A DNA stretch of 64,000 bases, taken from NCBI RefSeq assembly GCF_002102395.1, contig NZ_LQPZ01000047.1:1-64000 (forward strand), in the 5' to 3' direction. Under the pieces are notes generated by a model. That model saw only the letters and a list, made by a program, of their open reading frames with translations. It searched no databases and was not told where the DNA came from. Below are positions 29,982 through 40,110 of the stretch, in pieces. Source of the DNA: Mycolicibacillus trivialis. Lineage in GTDB: Bacteria > Actinomycetota > Actinomycetes > Mycobacteriales > Mycobacteriaceae. Every line of letters starts with the position of its first letter. The first letter of the stretch is position 1. The translations under genes and the position numbers were made by a program.

Positions 29982-30980
29982 GTGGCGGAATCCAAAGTCG
30001 AACGGCTGCTCAACCTGGTGATCGCGCTGCTGTCCACCCGCGGATATCTCACCGCCGAGAAGATCCGCGCCACCGTGGTCGGCTACGACAACGACAGCGA
30101 CGACGCCTTTGCCCGGATGTTCGAACGCGACAAGAGCGAACTGCGCGACCTGGGCATCCCGCTGGAGACCGGCCGGGTCTCCTCTTCGAGCCCGGTGGAG
30201 GGCTACCGGATCAGCGTCGGCGACTATGCGCTGCCGGAGATCACCTTCACCTCCGGTGAGGCGGCCGCGGTGGCGGTGGCCGGCCAGCTGTGGGAGACCC
30301 CCGAACTGATCACCGCGACCCAGCGGGCGCTGCTGAAGCTGCGCGCCGCCGGCGTCGAGGTCGACCCGGACGCCTCCACCGCTATCGCCCCGGTCACCGA
30401 GCGGCCCGGCCTGCGCGGCGCGGGCGCGGTGCTCAGCGGGCTGCTGTCCGCGATCGACAACGGGCAGGCTGTGCAGTTCGACCACCGCCCCTCCCGTAGC
30501 CAGCCCTATACGCAGCGCACCGTCGAACCGTGGGGCGTGCTCACCGCCAAGGGTCGCTGGTACCTGGTCGGCCACGACCGCGACCGGGACGACACCCGGG
30601 TGTTCCGGCTCTCCCGCATGGGCGACACCGTCACCGCGGTCGGGGAGCCCGGCGCGGTAACCCGGCCCGCCGACGCGGACCTGCGGCAGATCGTCACCGA
30701 CGCGGTCGCCGGCTCGGCGACGACGGTGACCGCCCGGGTGTGGGTGGCCGCGGACCGCGGCGTGGCACTGCGGCGTTCGGGTATCGCGGTCGAGGAACGC
30801 CGCCTCGGTGAGCGGGACGGCACGGTGATCGAACTGCAGGGCGATGCGCTGGGCCGGCTGGCCCGCACCGTCGCCGGCTACGGTGCCGACGCCGTGGTGC
30901 TGGAGCCGCCCGAGTTGCGCGAGGAGGTCCTCGCCCGGCTGCGGGCCGTCGCGAGCGACGAGATGGAGGTGGCCGGCTGA
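29982..30980 (+). CDS. pafB: WYL-domain transcriptional activator PafB
   Basis: PafB and PafC act together as the activator of the RecA/LexA-independent DNA-damage response in mycobacteria and are not needed for pupylation despite their position. The 332-residue protein has an N-terminal winged helix (KVERLLNLVIALLSTRGYLTAEKIRATV), a WYL domain around residues 145-215 (GKWYL-like RWYLVGHDRDRDDTRVFRLSRM) and a C-terminal WCX region. GTG 29982 gives the family-like start VAESKVERL and is consistent with its -10 box. The pafC ATG overlaps the pafB stop by one base. Confidence 0.95.
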   Translation: MAESKVERLLNLVIALLSTRGYLTAEKIRATVVGYDNDSDDAFARMFERDKSELRDLGIPLETGRVSSSSPVEGYRISVGDYALPEITFTSGEAAAVAVAGQLWETPELITATQRALLKLRAAGVEVDPDASTAIAPVTERPGLRGAGAVLSGLLSAIDNGQAVQFDHRPSRSQPYTQRTVEPWGVLTAKGRWYLVGHDRDRDDTRVFRLSRMGDTVTAVGEPGAVTRPADADLRQIVTDAVAGSATTVTARVWVAADRGVALRRSGIAVEERRLGERDGTVIELQGDALGRLARTVAGYGADAVVLEPPELREEVLARLRAVASDEMEVAG

Positions 30981-31960
30981 TGCGCCCGATCTCCGAGCGG
31001 CTGGTGCGGCTGCTCAACATGGTGCCGTACTTCCAGGCCAACCCGCGGGTGCACCGCGCCAAGGCGGCCACCGACCTGGGTGTGACCGAAGAGCAGTTGG
31101 TCGACGATTTGAACCTGCTGTTCGTCAGCGGCCTGCCCGGCCATTACCCCGACGACCTGATCGATTTCGTCGACATCGACGCCGACCACATCGAGGTGAC
31201 CTTCTCCGCCGGGCTCGACCATCCGCTGCGGCTGACCTCACCGGAGGCCACCGGGCTGCTGATGGCATTGCGCGCCCTCACCGACATCCCCGGGGTGGTG
31301 GAGCCGGAGGCGGCGCGCAGCGCGATCGCCAAGATCGAGGCGGCGGCGGGGGCGGCCACCGCCGACCAGACCGAAGCGGCCGCCGCGGTCGACGAACCCG
31401 CCCCGGCGGAGGGCGACGCCGCGGCCGCGGTCCGCCAGGCCGTCACCGACGGCCGGGCGCTGAGCATCGACTACTACGCCGCCTCCCACGACACCCTCAC
31501 CACCCGGATGGTGGACCCGATCCGGGTCGTGCTGATCGGCAACCACAGCTACCTGGAGGGCTGGTGCCGCGAGGCCGACGGCGTCCGGCTGTTCCGGTTC
31601 GACCGGATCGTGGACACCACCGTGCTCGACGAGCCTTCGGCGCCGCCGGAGCCGGCCGTGGCGGCCCCGACCGACATGTCGCTGTTCACCGCCGACCCGG
31701 GCCTGCCCGCCGCTACCTTGCTGGTGGCGCCGTCGGCGGCCTGGATGTTCGAGTACTACCCGATGCGGGTGCTCAACGAGCTGCCCGACGGCACCTGCGA
31801 GGCGGCGATGACCTACGCCTCCGACGACTGGATGACTCGGCTGCTGCTGGGCCTGGGCGGGCAGGTGCGGGTTCTGGAACCGGAGAGCCTGGCCCAGCGG
31901 GTGCGCCGGGGCGCGGCCGCGGCGGTGGCCGCCTACGACGCGGCGGGACGCTCGGCCTAA
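30980..31960 (+). CDS. pafC: WYL-domain transcriptional activator PafC
   Basis: PafC is the partner of PafB in DNA-damage signalling. The 326-residue protein has the winged helix ERLVRLLNMVPYFQANPRVHRAKAATDLGVTEEQLVDDLNLL, a WYL domain (ALSIDYYAASHDTLTTRMVDPIRV, then SYLEGWCREADGVRLFRFDRIV) and a WCX domain ending VAAYDAAGRSA. The Ala/Glu-rich insert around residues 113-145 is variable in the family. It overlaps pafB by one base and precedes tatA by 51 bases. Confidence 0.95.
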   Translation: MRPISERLVRLLNMVPYFQANPRVHRAKAATDLGVTEEQLVDDLNLLFVSGLPGHYPDDLIDFVDIDADHIEVTFSAGLDHPLRLTSPEATGLLMALRALTDIPGVVEPEAARSAIAKIEAAAGAATADQTEAAAAVDEPAPAEGDAAAAVRQAVTDGRALSIDYYAASHDTLTTRMVDPIRVVLIGNHSYLEGWCREADGVRLFRFDRIVDTTVLDEPSAPPEPAVAAPTDMSLFTADPGLPAATLLVAPSAAWMFEYYPMRVLNELPDGTCEAAMTYASDDWMTRLLLGLGGQVRVLEPESLAQRVRRGAAAAVAAYDAAGRSA

Positions 31961-31978
31961 CCGGGCCGGCGGGCTGCG

Positions 31979-32003
31979 GTAGCATCGTGGCGACGTCTGG
32001 AGG
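31979..32003 (+). promoter_or_regulatory. tatA promoter and ribosome-binding site
   Basis: TAGCAT at 31979-31984 is a possible -10, followed by GGAGG at 31999-32003 eight bases before GTG 32012. Confidence 0.4.
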
Positions 32004-32011
32004 TAACCAAA

Positions 32012-32254
32012 GTGGGCAGTCTTAGTCCGTGGCACTGGGCGATCCTGCTGGTCGTGGTGATCGTCCTGTTCGGTGCCAAACGGCTTCCCGACGCAGCACG
32101 ATCGCTGGGCAAGTCGTTGCGGATCTTCAAATCCGAGGTCCGCGAGCTGCAGAACGAGGGCAGGGCGGAGACTCCGGCGAGTCCCGCCGCGCCGCCCACC
32201 GCGGTGCAGTCCGAGCGCGTCGACCCACCCGCGGCCGACGGACGGGCCTCCTAA
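32012..32254 (+). CDS. tatA: Twin-arginine translocase subunit TatA
   Basis: TatA oligomerises to form the channel through which folded twin-arginine proteins cross the membrane. The 80-residue protein has one N-terminal membrane helix ([20 protein letters not shown]), the [21 protein letters not shown] amphipathic helix and a polar disordered tail. It is next to tatC, 48 bases away. A good GGAGG site fixes the GTG start. Confidence 0.96.
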   Translation: MGSLSPWHWAILLVVVIVLFGAKRLPDAARSLGKSLRIFKSEVRELQNEGRAETPASPAAPPTAVQSERVDPPAADGRAS

Positions 32255-32302
32255 CCCGGCCTCGACCCCGGCGTGCGGCGCGGCCGCACGCCTCGACTTC
32301 TG

Positions 32303-33244
32303 ATGGTGCGCACCCAGGGATTGTTCAAGCGGCTCGACCCGCGTCAACGCCGCAGCCGCACCAACCCGCACGGCACGATGGCGCTCGCCGACCACCTGCG
32401 CGAGCTGCGGACCCGGCTGCTGATCTCCCTGGCCGCGATCTTCCTGACCACGATCGCCGGATTCCTGTGGTATTCGCATCCGGTGTTCGGGCTGGAAAGC
32501 CTCGGCGAATGGTTGCGTCACCCCTACTGCGCACTGCCGCCGTCGGCGCGTGCCGACATCAGCGCCGACGGGCAGTGCCGGCTGCTGGCGACCGCCCCGT
32601 TCGACCAGTTCATGCTGCGTCTGAAGGTGGGGTTGGCCGCCGGAGTGGTGCTGGCCTGCCCGGTCTGGTTCTACCAACTGTGGGCGTTCATCACCCCGGG
32701 GCTCTACCAGAAGGAGCGCCGGTTCGCGGTCACCTTCGTGGTCTCCGCGGTGGTGTTGTTCGTCGCCGGGGCGCTGCTGGCCTACCTCGTGCTGGCCAAG
32801 GCCCTGCACTTCCTGCTCACCATCGGCAGCGACGTGCAGGTCACCGCCCTCTCCGGCGACCAGTACTTCGGCTTCCTGATCAACCTGCTGCTGGTGTTCG
32901 GCATCAGCTTCGAGTTCCCGCTGCTGATCGTGATGCTCAACGCCGTCGGCGTCCTCAGCTACCAGCGCCTCAAAAACTGGCGGCGCGGCCTGATCTTCGT
33001 GGTGTTCCTGTTCGCGGCGATCTTCACCCCCGGCTCCGACCCGTTCTCGATGATCGCGCTGGGCCTCGCGCTGACGCTGCTGCTGGAGTTCGCGATCCAG
33101 ATCGCCCGCCTGCACGACAAGCGCAAGGCGAGACGCGCCGCGGCCGCGGAGGCGTTGGCCGACGACGAGGCGTCGGTGCTCGAGGACCCGTCACCGGTCG
33201 CCGCACCCGGCCCGATCACCCGCACCGATGACGACGCCACCTGA
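32303..33244 (+). CDS. tatC: Sec-independent translocase subunit TatC
   Basis: TatC recognises twin-arginine signal peptides. The 313-residue protein has six membrane helices; the conserved [17 protein letters not shown] at the N-terminus, the periplasmic [15 protein letters not shown] with the signal-binding face, and [13 protein letters not shown] are visible. ATG 32303 gives [19 protein letters not shown], close to the mycobacterial form; GTG 32306 is an alternative. Its end overlaps the helY start by 17 bases. The acidic C-terminal tail is cytoplasmic. Confidence 0.96.
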   Translation: MVRTQGLFKRLDPRQRRSRTNPHGTMALADHLRELRTRLLISLAAIFLTTIAGFLWYSHPVFGLESLGEWLRHPYCALPPSARADISADGQCRLLATAPFDQFMLRLKVGLAAGVVLACPVWFYQLWAFITPGLYQKERRFAVTFVVSAVVLFVAGALLAYLVLAKALHFLLTIGSDVQVTALSGDQYFGFLINLLLVFGISFEFPLLIVMLNAVGVLSYQRLKNWRRGLIFVVFLFAAIFTPGSDPFSMIALGLALTLLLEFAIQIARLHDKRKARRAAAAEALADDEASVLEDPSPVAAPGPITRTDDDAT

Positions 33245-35942
33245 GTCGGAACTGGCCCGCTTCACCGCGGACCTGCCGTTCGCCCTCGACGAGTTCCAGC
33301 GCCGGGCCTGCACCGCCTTGGAATCCGGCCACGGCGTCCTGGTCTGCGCCCCCACCGGCGCGGGCAAGACCGTGGTGGGAGAGTTCGCGGTGCACCTCGC
33401 GCTGGCCGGCGGCGGCAAGTGCTTCTACACCACCCCGTTGAAGGCGCTGAGCAATCAGAAGCACACCGATCTGAGCGCCCGCTACGGCGCCGAACACATC
33501 GGTCTGCTCACCGGCGACCAGTCGATCAACGGGGACGCCCCGGTGGTGGTCATGACCACCGAGGTGCTGCGCAACATGCTCTACGCGGATTCACCGACCC
33601 TGCAGGGACTTTCCCACGTAGTGATGGACGAGGTGCACTTCCTGGCCGATCGGATGCGCGGCGCGGTCTGGGAGGAGGTGATCCTGCACCTACCCGAACC
33701 GGTGCGGCTGGTCAGCCTCTCCGCCACGGTCAGCAACGCCGAGGAGTTCGGCGGCTGGATCCAGACCGTGCGCGGCGACACCACCGTCGTCGTCGACGAG
33801 CATCGCCCGGTGCCGCTGTGGCAGCACATGCTGGTCGGTAAGCGGCTGTTCGACCTGTTCGACGCCGACGGCAAGACCGGCGCGGTCGCTCCGGAACTGC
33901 TGCGGCACATCAGCCACCGCCGGGAAGCCGACCGGCTCTCCGACTGGCGGCCGCAGCGCCACCGCGGCGGACCGGTCCGGGTCTTCCGGCCGCCGGCCCG
34001 CCCGGAGGTGATCGCCGCGCTCGACGGCGCCGGGCTGCTGCCGGCCATCACGTTCGTGTTCTCCCGGGCCGGTTGCGACGCGGCGGTGCGCCAGTGCCTG
34101 CGCTCGCCGCTGCGGCTGACCACCGAAGCCGAGCGCGCGCGCATCACCGAGGTCATCGAGCGGCGCTGCGCGCACCTGGCCGACGCCGACCTGGGGGTGC
34201 TGGGCTACTACGAATGGCGCGAGGGGCTGCTGCGGGGGATGGCCGCCCACCACGCCGGGATGCTTCCCGGGTTCCGCCACACCGTCGAGGAACTGTTCAC
34301 CGCCGGACTGGTCAAAGCCGTGTTCGCCACCGAGACCCTGGCGTTGGGCATCAACATGCCGGCCCGCACCGTGGTGCTGGAGCGGCTGGTGAAATTCAAC
34401 GGCGAAGAGCACGCCCCGCTGACGCCGGGGGAGTACACCCAGCTGACCGGGCGGGCCGGGCGCCGCGGCATCGACGTCGAGGGCCACGCGGTGGTGGTGT
34501 GGCAACCCGACGTCGAACCGGCCGACGTGGCCGGGCTGGCCTCCACCCGCACCTTCCCGCTGCGCAGTTCGTTCGCGCCGTCGTACAACATGACGATCAA
34601 CCTGGTGTCGCGGATGGACACCGAGCAGGCGCACCGGCTGCTGGAGCAGTCCTTCGCCCAGTACCAGGCCGACCGGTCGGTGGTGGGGCTGGTCCGCGGT
34701 GCCGAGCGGGGCCGGGCGATGCTCGCCGAGATCGCCGCCGAACTCGGCGGCGCCGACGCCCCCATCCTCGACTACGCCCGGCTGCGCGAGCAGATCTCCC
34801 AGCGGGAGAAGGCCCAGGCCCGCGCCTCCCGGCTGCAGCGGCGCCGCGCCGCCAACGACGCGCTGGCCGGGCTGCGCCGTGGCGACATCATCACGATCAG
34901 CCACCGCCGCCGCGGCGGGCTGGCGGTGGTGATCGAGGCCGCCCGCGACGACCTGGACCCGCGGCCGCTGGTGCTGACCGAGCACCGCTGGGCGGGCCGG
35001 ATCTCCTCGGCCGACTATCCGGGCGCGACACCGCCGCTGGGCACGATGCGGCTGCCCAAGCGGGTCGAACACCGCCAGCCGCGGGTCCGCCGGGACCTGG
35101 CGTCGGCGCTGCGTTCGGCCGCCGCCGGGCTGGCGGTGCCGCGGCGCGACCGCGGCCGCGGCGACGAACCGGCCGACCCGGAGTTGCTCAAACTGCGCGC
35201 TCGGCTGCGATCCCACCCGGCGCACCACACCGCCGACCGCGACGAGGGGTTGGCCGCCGCGCAACGCTACCTGCGCATCGAACGCGACAACGCCCAGCTC
35301 GACAAGAAGGTGGCGGCGGCGACGAACTCGCTGGCCCGCACCTTCGACCGGATCGTCGGGCTGCTCACCGAACGCGGTTACATCCGCAGCTCGCCGGACG
35401 GGGATCTGACGGTCACCGACGACGGTCGGTTGCTGGCCCGCATCTACAGCGAAAGCGACCTGTTGGTGGCCGAATGCCTGCGTACCGGCGCGTGGCAGGG
35501 GCTCAAGCCCGCCGAGCTGGCCGCGGTGGTCTCCGCGGTGCTGTTCGAGACCCGCGGGGACGGCCACGGCGGTATCCACGGCGCCGACGCTCCGTCGGCG
35601 GGGGTGCGGCGCGGCCTGCAGAACACCCTGCGGCTGTCGGCGCACCTGCGCACCGACGAGCAGCGGCACCGGCTGGCCACCGGCCGCGAGCCCGACGACG
35701 GGTTCGCGGGCGCGGCCTATCACTGGGCCCGCACCGGTGACCTGGCGACCGCGCTGGCGGCCTCCGACGTGACCGAGACCGGCAGCCCGCTGTCCGCCGG
35801 GGATTTCGTGCGCTGGTGCCGTCAGGTACTCGATCTGCTCGATCAGGTCCGCAACGCCGGCCTGCAGCCCGAACTGCGTCGGACGGCGCAGCAGGCGATC
35901 GGTGCGATTCGGCGCGGCGTCGTCGCGGTCGACGGAGGGTAG
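33228..35942 (+). CDS. helY: Ski2-like ATP-dependent helicase HelY
   Basis: HelY is a superfamily 2 RNA/DNA helicase of the Ski2/Mtr4 type with an undefined role in mycobacterial RNA or DNA metabolism. The 904-residue protein has motif I APTGAGKT, motif II DEVH ([20 protein letters not shown]), motif III SATVSN, and in RecA domain 2 [16 protein letters not shown] and [12 protein letters not shown] (motif VI). The C-terminal half resembles the DSHCT-type helical region. ATG 33228 lies within the end of tatC, so the two are probably coupled. Confidence 0.95.
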   Translation: MTTPPESELARFTADLPFALDEFQRRACTALESGHGVLVCAPTGAGKTVVGEFAVHLALAGGGKCFYTTPLKALSNQKHTDLSARYGAEHIGLLTGDQSINGDAPVVVMTTEVLRNMLYADSPTLQGLSHVVMDEVHFLADRMRGAVWEEVILHLPEPVRLVSLSATVSNAEEFGGWIQTVRGDTTVVVDEHRPVPLWQHMLVGKRLFDLFDADGKTGAVAPELLRHISHRREADRLSDWRPQRHRGGPVRVFRPPARPEVIAALDGAGLLPAITFVFSRAGCDAAVRQCLRSPLRLTTEAERARITEVIERRCAHLADADLGVLGYYEWREGLLRGMAAHHAGMLPGFRHTVEELFTAGLVKAVFATETLALGINMPARTVVLERLVKFNGEEHAPLTPGEYTQLTGRAGRRGIDVEGHAVVVWQPDVEPADVAGLASTRTFPLRSSFAPSYNMTINLVSRMDTEQAHRLLEQSFAQYQADRSVVGLVRGAERGRAMLAEIAAELGGADAPILDYARLREQISQREKAQARASRLQRRRAANDALAGLRRGDIITISHRRRGGLAVVIEAARDDLDPRPLVLTEHRWAGRISSADYPGATPPLGTMRLPKRVEHRQPRVRRDLASALRSAAAGLAVPRRDRGRGDEPADPELLKLRARLRSHPAHHTADRDEGLAAAQRYLRIERDNAQLDKKVAAATNSLARTFDRIVGLLTERGYIRSSPDGDLTVTDDGRLLARIYSESDLLVAECLRTGAWQGLKPAELAAVVSAVLFETRGDGHGGIHGADAPSAGVRRGLQNTLRLSAHLRTDEQRHRLATGREPDDGFAGAAYHWARTGDLATALAASDVTETGSPLSAGDFVRWCRQVLDLLDQVRNAGLQPELRRTAQQAIGAIRRGVVAVDGG

Positions 35943-35997
35943 GCCGGTAGGGTGGGCGCGAGCAGCGAGGCCGAAACGCAGTGACACAGGAGATGGC

Positions 35998-36783
35998 ATG
36001 AGCGGACCGCAGGGACCGGACCCGACGGAAGCCTGGCAGCCCCCGGCCGGATCGGGGGAGAACCCGCAGCCGGCCGATTCGGGTCAGCCGGGTGCCACGG
36101 TGCCGCCCGCCGAGCCGTCGCCGTGGCAGCCGACCGGCTACGAGCAGGAATACCCGCCGACCTACCCGGCGGTGCCCGGGTACCCGCAGCCCGAGCAGTA
36201 CGGCCAGCCCACCCCGTACGGGTCGCCGGGCCAGCCCTACGGCCAGACCGCCGAGTACCCCCCGCCGGGCCAGTACGGGCATCCCACCCAGTACGCGCAG
36301 CCCGGCCCGTACGGTCAGCCCACCGACTACAGCGCAGCCGGACCCTACGGCCAGCCCGGCCAGCCCGGCCAGCCGCAGCCCGGCGCCCCCGGCGGCCACG
36401 ACCACCACCTGGTCGCCGATGCCCGCAAGAAATTCCTCGGGATGCCGATCAGCGGTCGCGCCGCGGTCACCCTGGCCGCGCTGACCGGAGCGATCGTCGT
36501 GGCGGTGCTGGTGCTCGGGCTGGTGTGGCCCGGTTTCCTGGTCACCACCAAGCTCAACATCGACAAGGCGCAGGCCGGGGTGCAGCAGGTCCTCAGCGAC
36601 GACACCAACGGCTACGGCGCCAAGAACGTCAAGGACGTCATCTGCAACGAGGGCCGCGGCAATCCGACGGTCAAAAAGGACGACACCTTCGACTGCGAGG
36701 TCAGCATCGACGGCAGCAAACGCAAGGTGACCGTGACCTTCCAGGACGACTCGGGCACCTACGCCGTCGGCCGGCCACGCTGA
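35998..36783 (+). CDS. DUF4333 membrane protein with a Pro/Gln/Tyr/Gly-rich head (Rv2091c-like)
   Basis: A 261-residue protein. The first 130 residues are low-complexity repeats of YGQP, PGQP and TQYAQPG, cytoplasmic and disordered. A single membrane segment [28 protein letters not shown] follows at about 156-183, and the exported C-terminus is a DUF4333 domain with its cysteine pair (VICNEGRG and FDCEVSID). AGGAG stands just before the ATG. The tyrosine/proline repeats resemble those of other mycobacterial septal or envelope proteins, but no function is known. It converges on the exonuclease gene. Confidence 0.88.
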   Translation: MSGPQGPDPTEAWQPPAGSGENPQPADSGQPGATVPPAEPSPWQPTGYEQEYPPTYPAVPGYPQPEQYGQPTPYGSPGQPYGQTAEYPPPGQYGHPTQYAQPGPYGQPTDYSAAGPYGQPGQPGQPQPGAPGGHDHHLVADARKKFLGMPISGRAAVTLAALTGAIVVAVLVLGLVWPGFLVTTKLNIDKAQAGVQQVLSDDTNGYGAKNVKDVICNEGRGNPTVKKDDTFDCEVSIDGSKRKVTVTFQDDSGTYAVGRPR

Positions 36784-36787
36784 CCGG

Positions 36788-37753
36788 TCACCCGGCACCG
36801 GCCGCCCGCAGCGCGGTCTCCAACCGGCGCACCGACGAGCCCACTCCATAGCGTTCGCCAAGCGCCGCAACGCGATCGGGATCGGCGGCGCCTGCAGGCA
36901 GCGCGTCGCCGGGTAGGGACAACTCCACCGCCGCGTCGGTGACCACCCGCACCACCGGCCCGGCGATCTCGATGTACTCGTCGGCGGCGGTCAGCTTCGC
37001 CCGCACCCCGGCGGCCATCGCCGACCCCGGATCGGCCGCCGCCGACCGGATCGCCGCCAGCGAACCGTGCTCGGACAGCAGCCGCGCCGCGGTCTTCTCG
37101 CCGATCCCGGGCACCCCGGGCAGCCCGTCGGAGGGGTCACCGCGCAACAGCGCCAACTCGGCGTAGGCGGCCCCGGCCCGCTCCGCGGGCACCCCGTAGC
37201 GTTCGGCCACCTCGGCCGGGCCGAACAGGGTCGCTTTGGCCAGCCCGCGGCCGAGGTAGAGCACCCGCACCGGGACCGGGTCGTCGGCGACCACCTGCAG
37301 CAGGTCGCGGTCACCGGAGACGACCACGACGGGGTCGGTCGTCTCGGCGGCCGCCAGGGTGCCCAGCACGTCGTCGGCCTCCAGGCCCTCGGCGCCGCCG
37401 GTGGCGATCCCGAATGCGTCGAGCACCTCGAGGATCACCTCGACCTGCGGCCCCAATTCGTCGGGCATCTCCTCGACGTCGGGTTCCTCCGCCTCGATCT
37501 CCTCCACCCGGTGCGCCTTGTAGGACGGCAGCAGTTCCACCCGGAACCGGGGGCGCCAGTCCAGGTCCAGGCACACCACCAGCCGGCCCGGCCGCTGCTG
37601 GGTGACCAGGGTGGCGACCGAGTCCAGGAACCCGCGGACCGCGTTGACCGGCATGCCGTCGGGCGCGGTGATCGACGACGGCACCCCGTAGAAGGAACGG
37701 AACCACATCGAGGCGCCGTCGAGCAGCAGCAGCGGAGCGGGCATGCCCGCCAT
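36788..37753 (-). CDS. 5'-3' exonuclease, FEN-like (Rv2090-like)
   Basis: A 321-residue member of the 5' nuclease family, homologous to the N-terminal domain of DNA polymerase I and to flap endonuclease, but a stand-alone protein. [17 protein letters not shown] carries the first metal aspartate, [13 protein letters not shown] and [11 protein letters not shown] the central acidic cluster, and [22 protein letters not shown] the helix-hairpin-helix DNA-binding motif. It should process RNA primers or flaps. ATG 37753 ([13 protein letters not shown]) is chosen; GTG 37765 and ATG 37744 are alternatives. It is divergent from pepE. Confidence 0.93.
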   Translation of the reverse strand: MAGMPAPLLLLDGASMWFRSFYGVPSSITAPDGMPVNAVRGFLDSVATLVTQQRPGRLVVCLDLDWRPRFRVELLPSYKAHRVEEIEAEEPDVEEMPDELGPQVEVILEVLDAFGIATGGAEGLEADDVLGTLAAAETTDPVVVVSGDRDLLQVVADDPVPVRVLYLGRGLAKATLFGPAEVAERYGVPAERAGAAYAELALLRGDPSDGLPGVPGIGEKTAARLLSEHGSLAAIRSAAADPGSAMAAGVRAKLTAADEYIEIAGPVVRVVTDAAVELSLPGDALPAGAADPDRVAALGERYGVGSSVRRLETALRAAGAG

Positions 37754-37790
37754 GGTATTTCCCACCCGGATCGCCGATGTCGCGACCCGT

Positions 37791-37796
37791 TAGCCT
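37791..37796 (+). promoter_or_regulatory. -10 box of pepE
   Basis: TAGCCT ends six bases before GTG 37803; the intervening GGGAGG could also serve as a ribosome-binding site for a longer transcript. Confidence 0.55.
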
Positions 37797-37802
37797 GGGA
37801 GG

Positions 37803-38915
37803 GTGACTTCCCGGTTCGACAGCTCCGTCTATTCCCGCCGGCTGGCCGCCGCGGCCGCCGCCACCGCCGAGGCAGGTCTGGCCGGGCTGGTCATCACCCC
37901 CGGCCACGACCTGCGCTACCTGCTGGGTTCGCGGGCGGAGACCTTCGAGCGGCTCACCGCGCTGGTGCTGCCCGCCGACGGTGAGCCGACGATGGTGGTG
38001 CCCCGGCTGGAGGTGCCGGCTCTCGCCGAATCCGCCGTCGGTGACCTCGGTATCGCCGTCCAAGACTGGGTGGACGGCGACGACCCCTACCGCCTGGTCG
38101 CCGACGCGCTGCCCGGCGCCGCAGCCGCGGTCACCGACGCGATGCCCGCACTGCATCTGGTGCCGCTGGCCGGTCTGCTGGGGACGCCGCCGGTGCTGGC
38201 CACCGCGGTGCTGCGCCGACTGCGGATGCACAAGGACCCGGCCGAGATCGATGCGCTGCGCCGCGCCGGTGCCGCCATCGACCGGGTGCACGCGGCGGTG
38301 CCCGGTCTGCTGGCCGCCGGACGCACCGAGGCCGACGTCGCCGCCGACATCGCCGAAGCCATTGTCGCCGAAGGCCATACGGAGGTGGCGTTCATCATCG
38401 TCGGCTCCGGCCCCAACGGCGCCGACCCGCACCACGCCTGCTCGCAGCGGCAGCTGCGGAACGGGGACACCGTCGTGGTCGACATCGGTGGACCGGTCGA
38501 GCCGGGCTACTACTCCGACTGCACCCGCACCTACAGCATCGGCGAGCCGGATCCGCAGGTGGCGCAGCACTACGCGGTGCTGCACCGCGCCCAGCGCGCC
38601 GCGGTGGACGCGGTACGCCCCGGCGTCACCGCCGAGCAGGTCGACGCGGCCGCCCGCGACGTGCTGGCCGAGGCCGGCCTGGCCGAGAACTTCGTCCACC
38701 GCACCGGCCACGGCATCGGCCTGTCGGTGCACGAGGAGCCCTACATCGTCGCGGGCAACGACCTGCCACTGGCCACCGGGATGGCGTTCTCCGTCGAACC
38801 GGGAATCTATTTCACCGGCCGGTGGGGCGCCCGCATCGAAGACATCGTGATCGTCACGGACGACGGTGCGGAACCGGTCAACAGCCGCCCGCACGAACTG
38901 GTGGTGGCGGGCTAA
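37803..38915 (+). CDS. pepE: M24 family X-Pro dipeptidase PepE
   Basis: PepE is a metal-dependent cytoplasmic peptidase of the M24B (creatinase/prolidase) type, cleaving X-Pro peptides. The 370-residue protein has an N-terminal creatinase-like domain to about residue 145 and a pita-bread catalytic domain. The metal ligands lie in [18 protein letters not shown] (two aspartates), [16 protein letters not shown] (histidine), FSVEPGIYF (glutamate) and RIEDIVIV (glutamate). Its stop overlaps that of the convergent F420-protein gene by a few bases. Confidence 0.95.
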   Translation: MTSRFDSSVYSRRLAAAAAATAEAGLAGLVITPGHDLRYLLGSRAETFERLTALVLPADGEPTMVVPRLEVPALAESAVGDLGIAVQDWVDGDDPYRLVADALPGAAAAVTDAMPALHLVPLAGLLGTPPVLATAVLRRLRMHKDPAEIDALRRAGAAIDRVHAAVPGLLAAGRTEADVAADIAEAIVAEGHTEVAFIIVGSGPNGADPHHACSQRQLRNGDTVVVDIGGPVEPGYYSDCTRTYSIGEPDPQVAQHYAVLHRAQRAAVDAVRPGVTAEQVDAAARDVLAEAGLAENFVHRTGHGIGLSVHEEPYIVAGNDLPLATGMAFSVEPGIYFTGRWGARIEDIVIVTDDGAEPVNSRPHELVVAG

Positions 38916-39328
38916 CCGGTACCACGGTCGAGCAGCGTCGATGAACCCAGCACCCGCTCGATCTGCACCTCGATGACCACCCGCTGCGGGTTCTCCCGCG
39001 GGGTGCGGTAGCGCTGCGCGTAGCGCAGTTCGGCGTCGCGCACCGCGTCGGCGTCGGAGCTGACCGACGCCCGACCCTCCAGCGAGAGCCAGCGTGCGCC
39101 ATCGACCTGGGACAGCACCGCGACACCGCCGCGCTCGGCGTTGAGCGCCTTCTGCGAACCGCCGTTGGTGATCACCCGCGCGATATGGGTTTTCGGGTCG
39201 AAGGTGAACCCCACCGCGACGACGTGCGGCGACCCGTCGGCGCGCAACGTGGTCAGCATCGCCAGATGCCGCTCGGTCAGGAACGAGTGCGCGTCATCGG
39301 TGAGCCGGGTCGTGGTGTTCGCCATCAC
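38912..39328 (-). CDS. F420H2-dependent biliverdin reductase-like protein (Rv2074-like)
   Basis: A 138-residue protein of the FDOR-B split-beta-barrel family, closely matching M. tuberculosis Rv2074, which reduces biliverdin with F420H2. [48 protein letters not shown] and [44 protein letters not shown] form the cofactor fold. GTG 39328 and ATG 39325 are adjacent start candidates, five and eight bases after a minus-strand TAGCGT. It is divergent from the SDR gene. In M. tuberculosis a block of about a dozen genes lies between pepE and this gene; here they are adjacent. Confidence 0.92.
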   Translation of the reverse strand: MMANTTTRLTDDAHSFLTERHLAMLTTLRADGSPHVVAVGFTFDPKTHIARVITNGGSQKALNAERGGVAVLSQVDGARWLSLEGRASVSSDADAVRDAELRYAQRYRTPRENPQRVVIEVQIERVLGSSTLLDRGTG

Positions 39329-39347
39329 GGCCCACGCTAGCGCAGGA

Positions 39348-39353
39348 CATAAT
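39348..39353 (+). promoter_or_regulatory. -10 box of the SDR-cobLMK operon
   Basis: CATAAT ends seven bases before GTG 39361. It lies back to back with the minus-strand TAGCGT at 39334-39339 of the divergent gene. Confidence 0.5.
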
Positions 39354-39360
39354 CGCTGAC

Positions 39361-40110
39361 GTGGAGGACACGACGAACCCGCCGGTGGTCATCTTCGGCG
39401 GCCGCAGCGAGATCGGTGTCGAACTGGCCCGGCTGCTGGCGCCCGGGGTGCCGGTGGTGCTGGCCGCCCGCAACGCCGACCGGCTCGGTGATCAGGTGGC
39501 CGCGGTGCGCGCCGCCGGCGCCACCGCGGTGCACACCGCGGAGTTCGACGCCGACGACCTGGCCGCCCACGGCCGGCTGGTCGACGGACTGGTCGCCGAG
39601 CACGGCCCGCTGGGCACCGCGGTGCTGGCTTTCGGCATCCTCGGCGATCAGACCCGCGCCGAAGCCGACGCGGAGCACGCGGTGGCCATCGTCCACACCG
39701 ACTACGTCGCCCAGATCAGCCTGCTCACCCACCTGGCCGCCGCCATGCGCGCCGCCGGGCGGGGCCGGTTGGTGGTGTTCTCCTCAGTGGCCGGGGTGCG
39801 GGTGCGGCGGGCCAACTACGTCTACGGCTCGGCCAAGGCCGGCCTCGACGGCTTCGCCTGCGGGCTGGCCGACGCGCTGCACGGCAGCGGCGTGCACCTG
39901 CTGGTCGCCCGGCCGGGCTTCGTCGTCGGCCGGATGACCGAGGGGATGAGCCCGGCGCCGCTGTCGAGCACTCCGCAGCAGGTCGCCGCCGCCACCGCCC
40001 GGGCGCTGTCCCGCCGCAGGCACACGGTGTGGATCCCGTGGGCGCTGCGCCCGCTGTTCGTCGGGATGCGGCTGCTTCCCCGCCCGGTGTGGCGGAGGCT
40101 GCCCCGATGA
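39361..40110 (+). CDS. Short-chain dehydrogenase/reductase (Rv2073c-like)
   Basis: A 249-residue SDR with a variant nucleotide motif [18 protein letters not shown] instead of the usual TGxxxGx[29 protein letters not shown] supplies catalytic serine, tyrosine and lysine. DprE2-like sequences share the GGRSEIG pattern, so an epimerase-type oxidoreductase acting on a cell-wall sugar intermediate is possible but unproved. It is the first gene of the operon with cobL, whose ATG overlaps its stop (ATGA). Confidence 0.92.
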   Translation: MEDTTNPPVVIFGGRSEIGVELARLLAPGVPVVLAARNADRLGDQVAAVRAAGATAVHTAEFDADDLAAHGRLVDGLVAEHGPLGTAVLAFGILGDQTRAEADAEHAVAIVHTDYVAQISLLTHLAAAMRAAGRGRLVVFSSVAGVRVRRANYVYGSAKAGLDGFACGLADALHGSGVHLLVARPGFVVGRMTEGMSPAPLSSTPQQVAAATARALSRRRHTVWIPWALRPLFVGMRLLPRPVWRRLPR

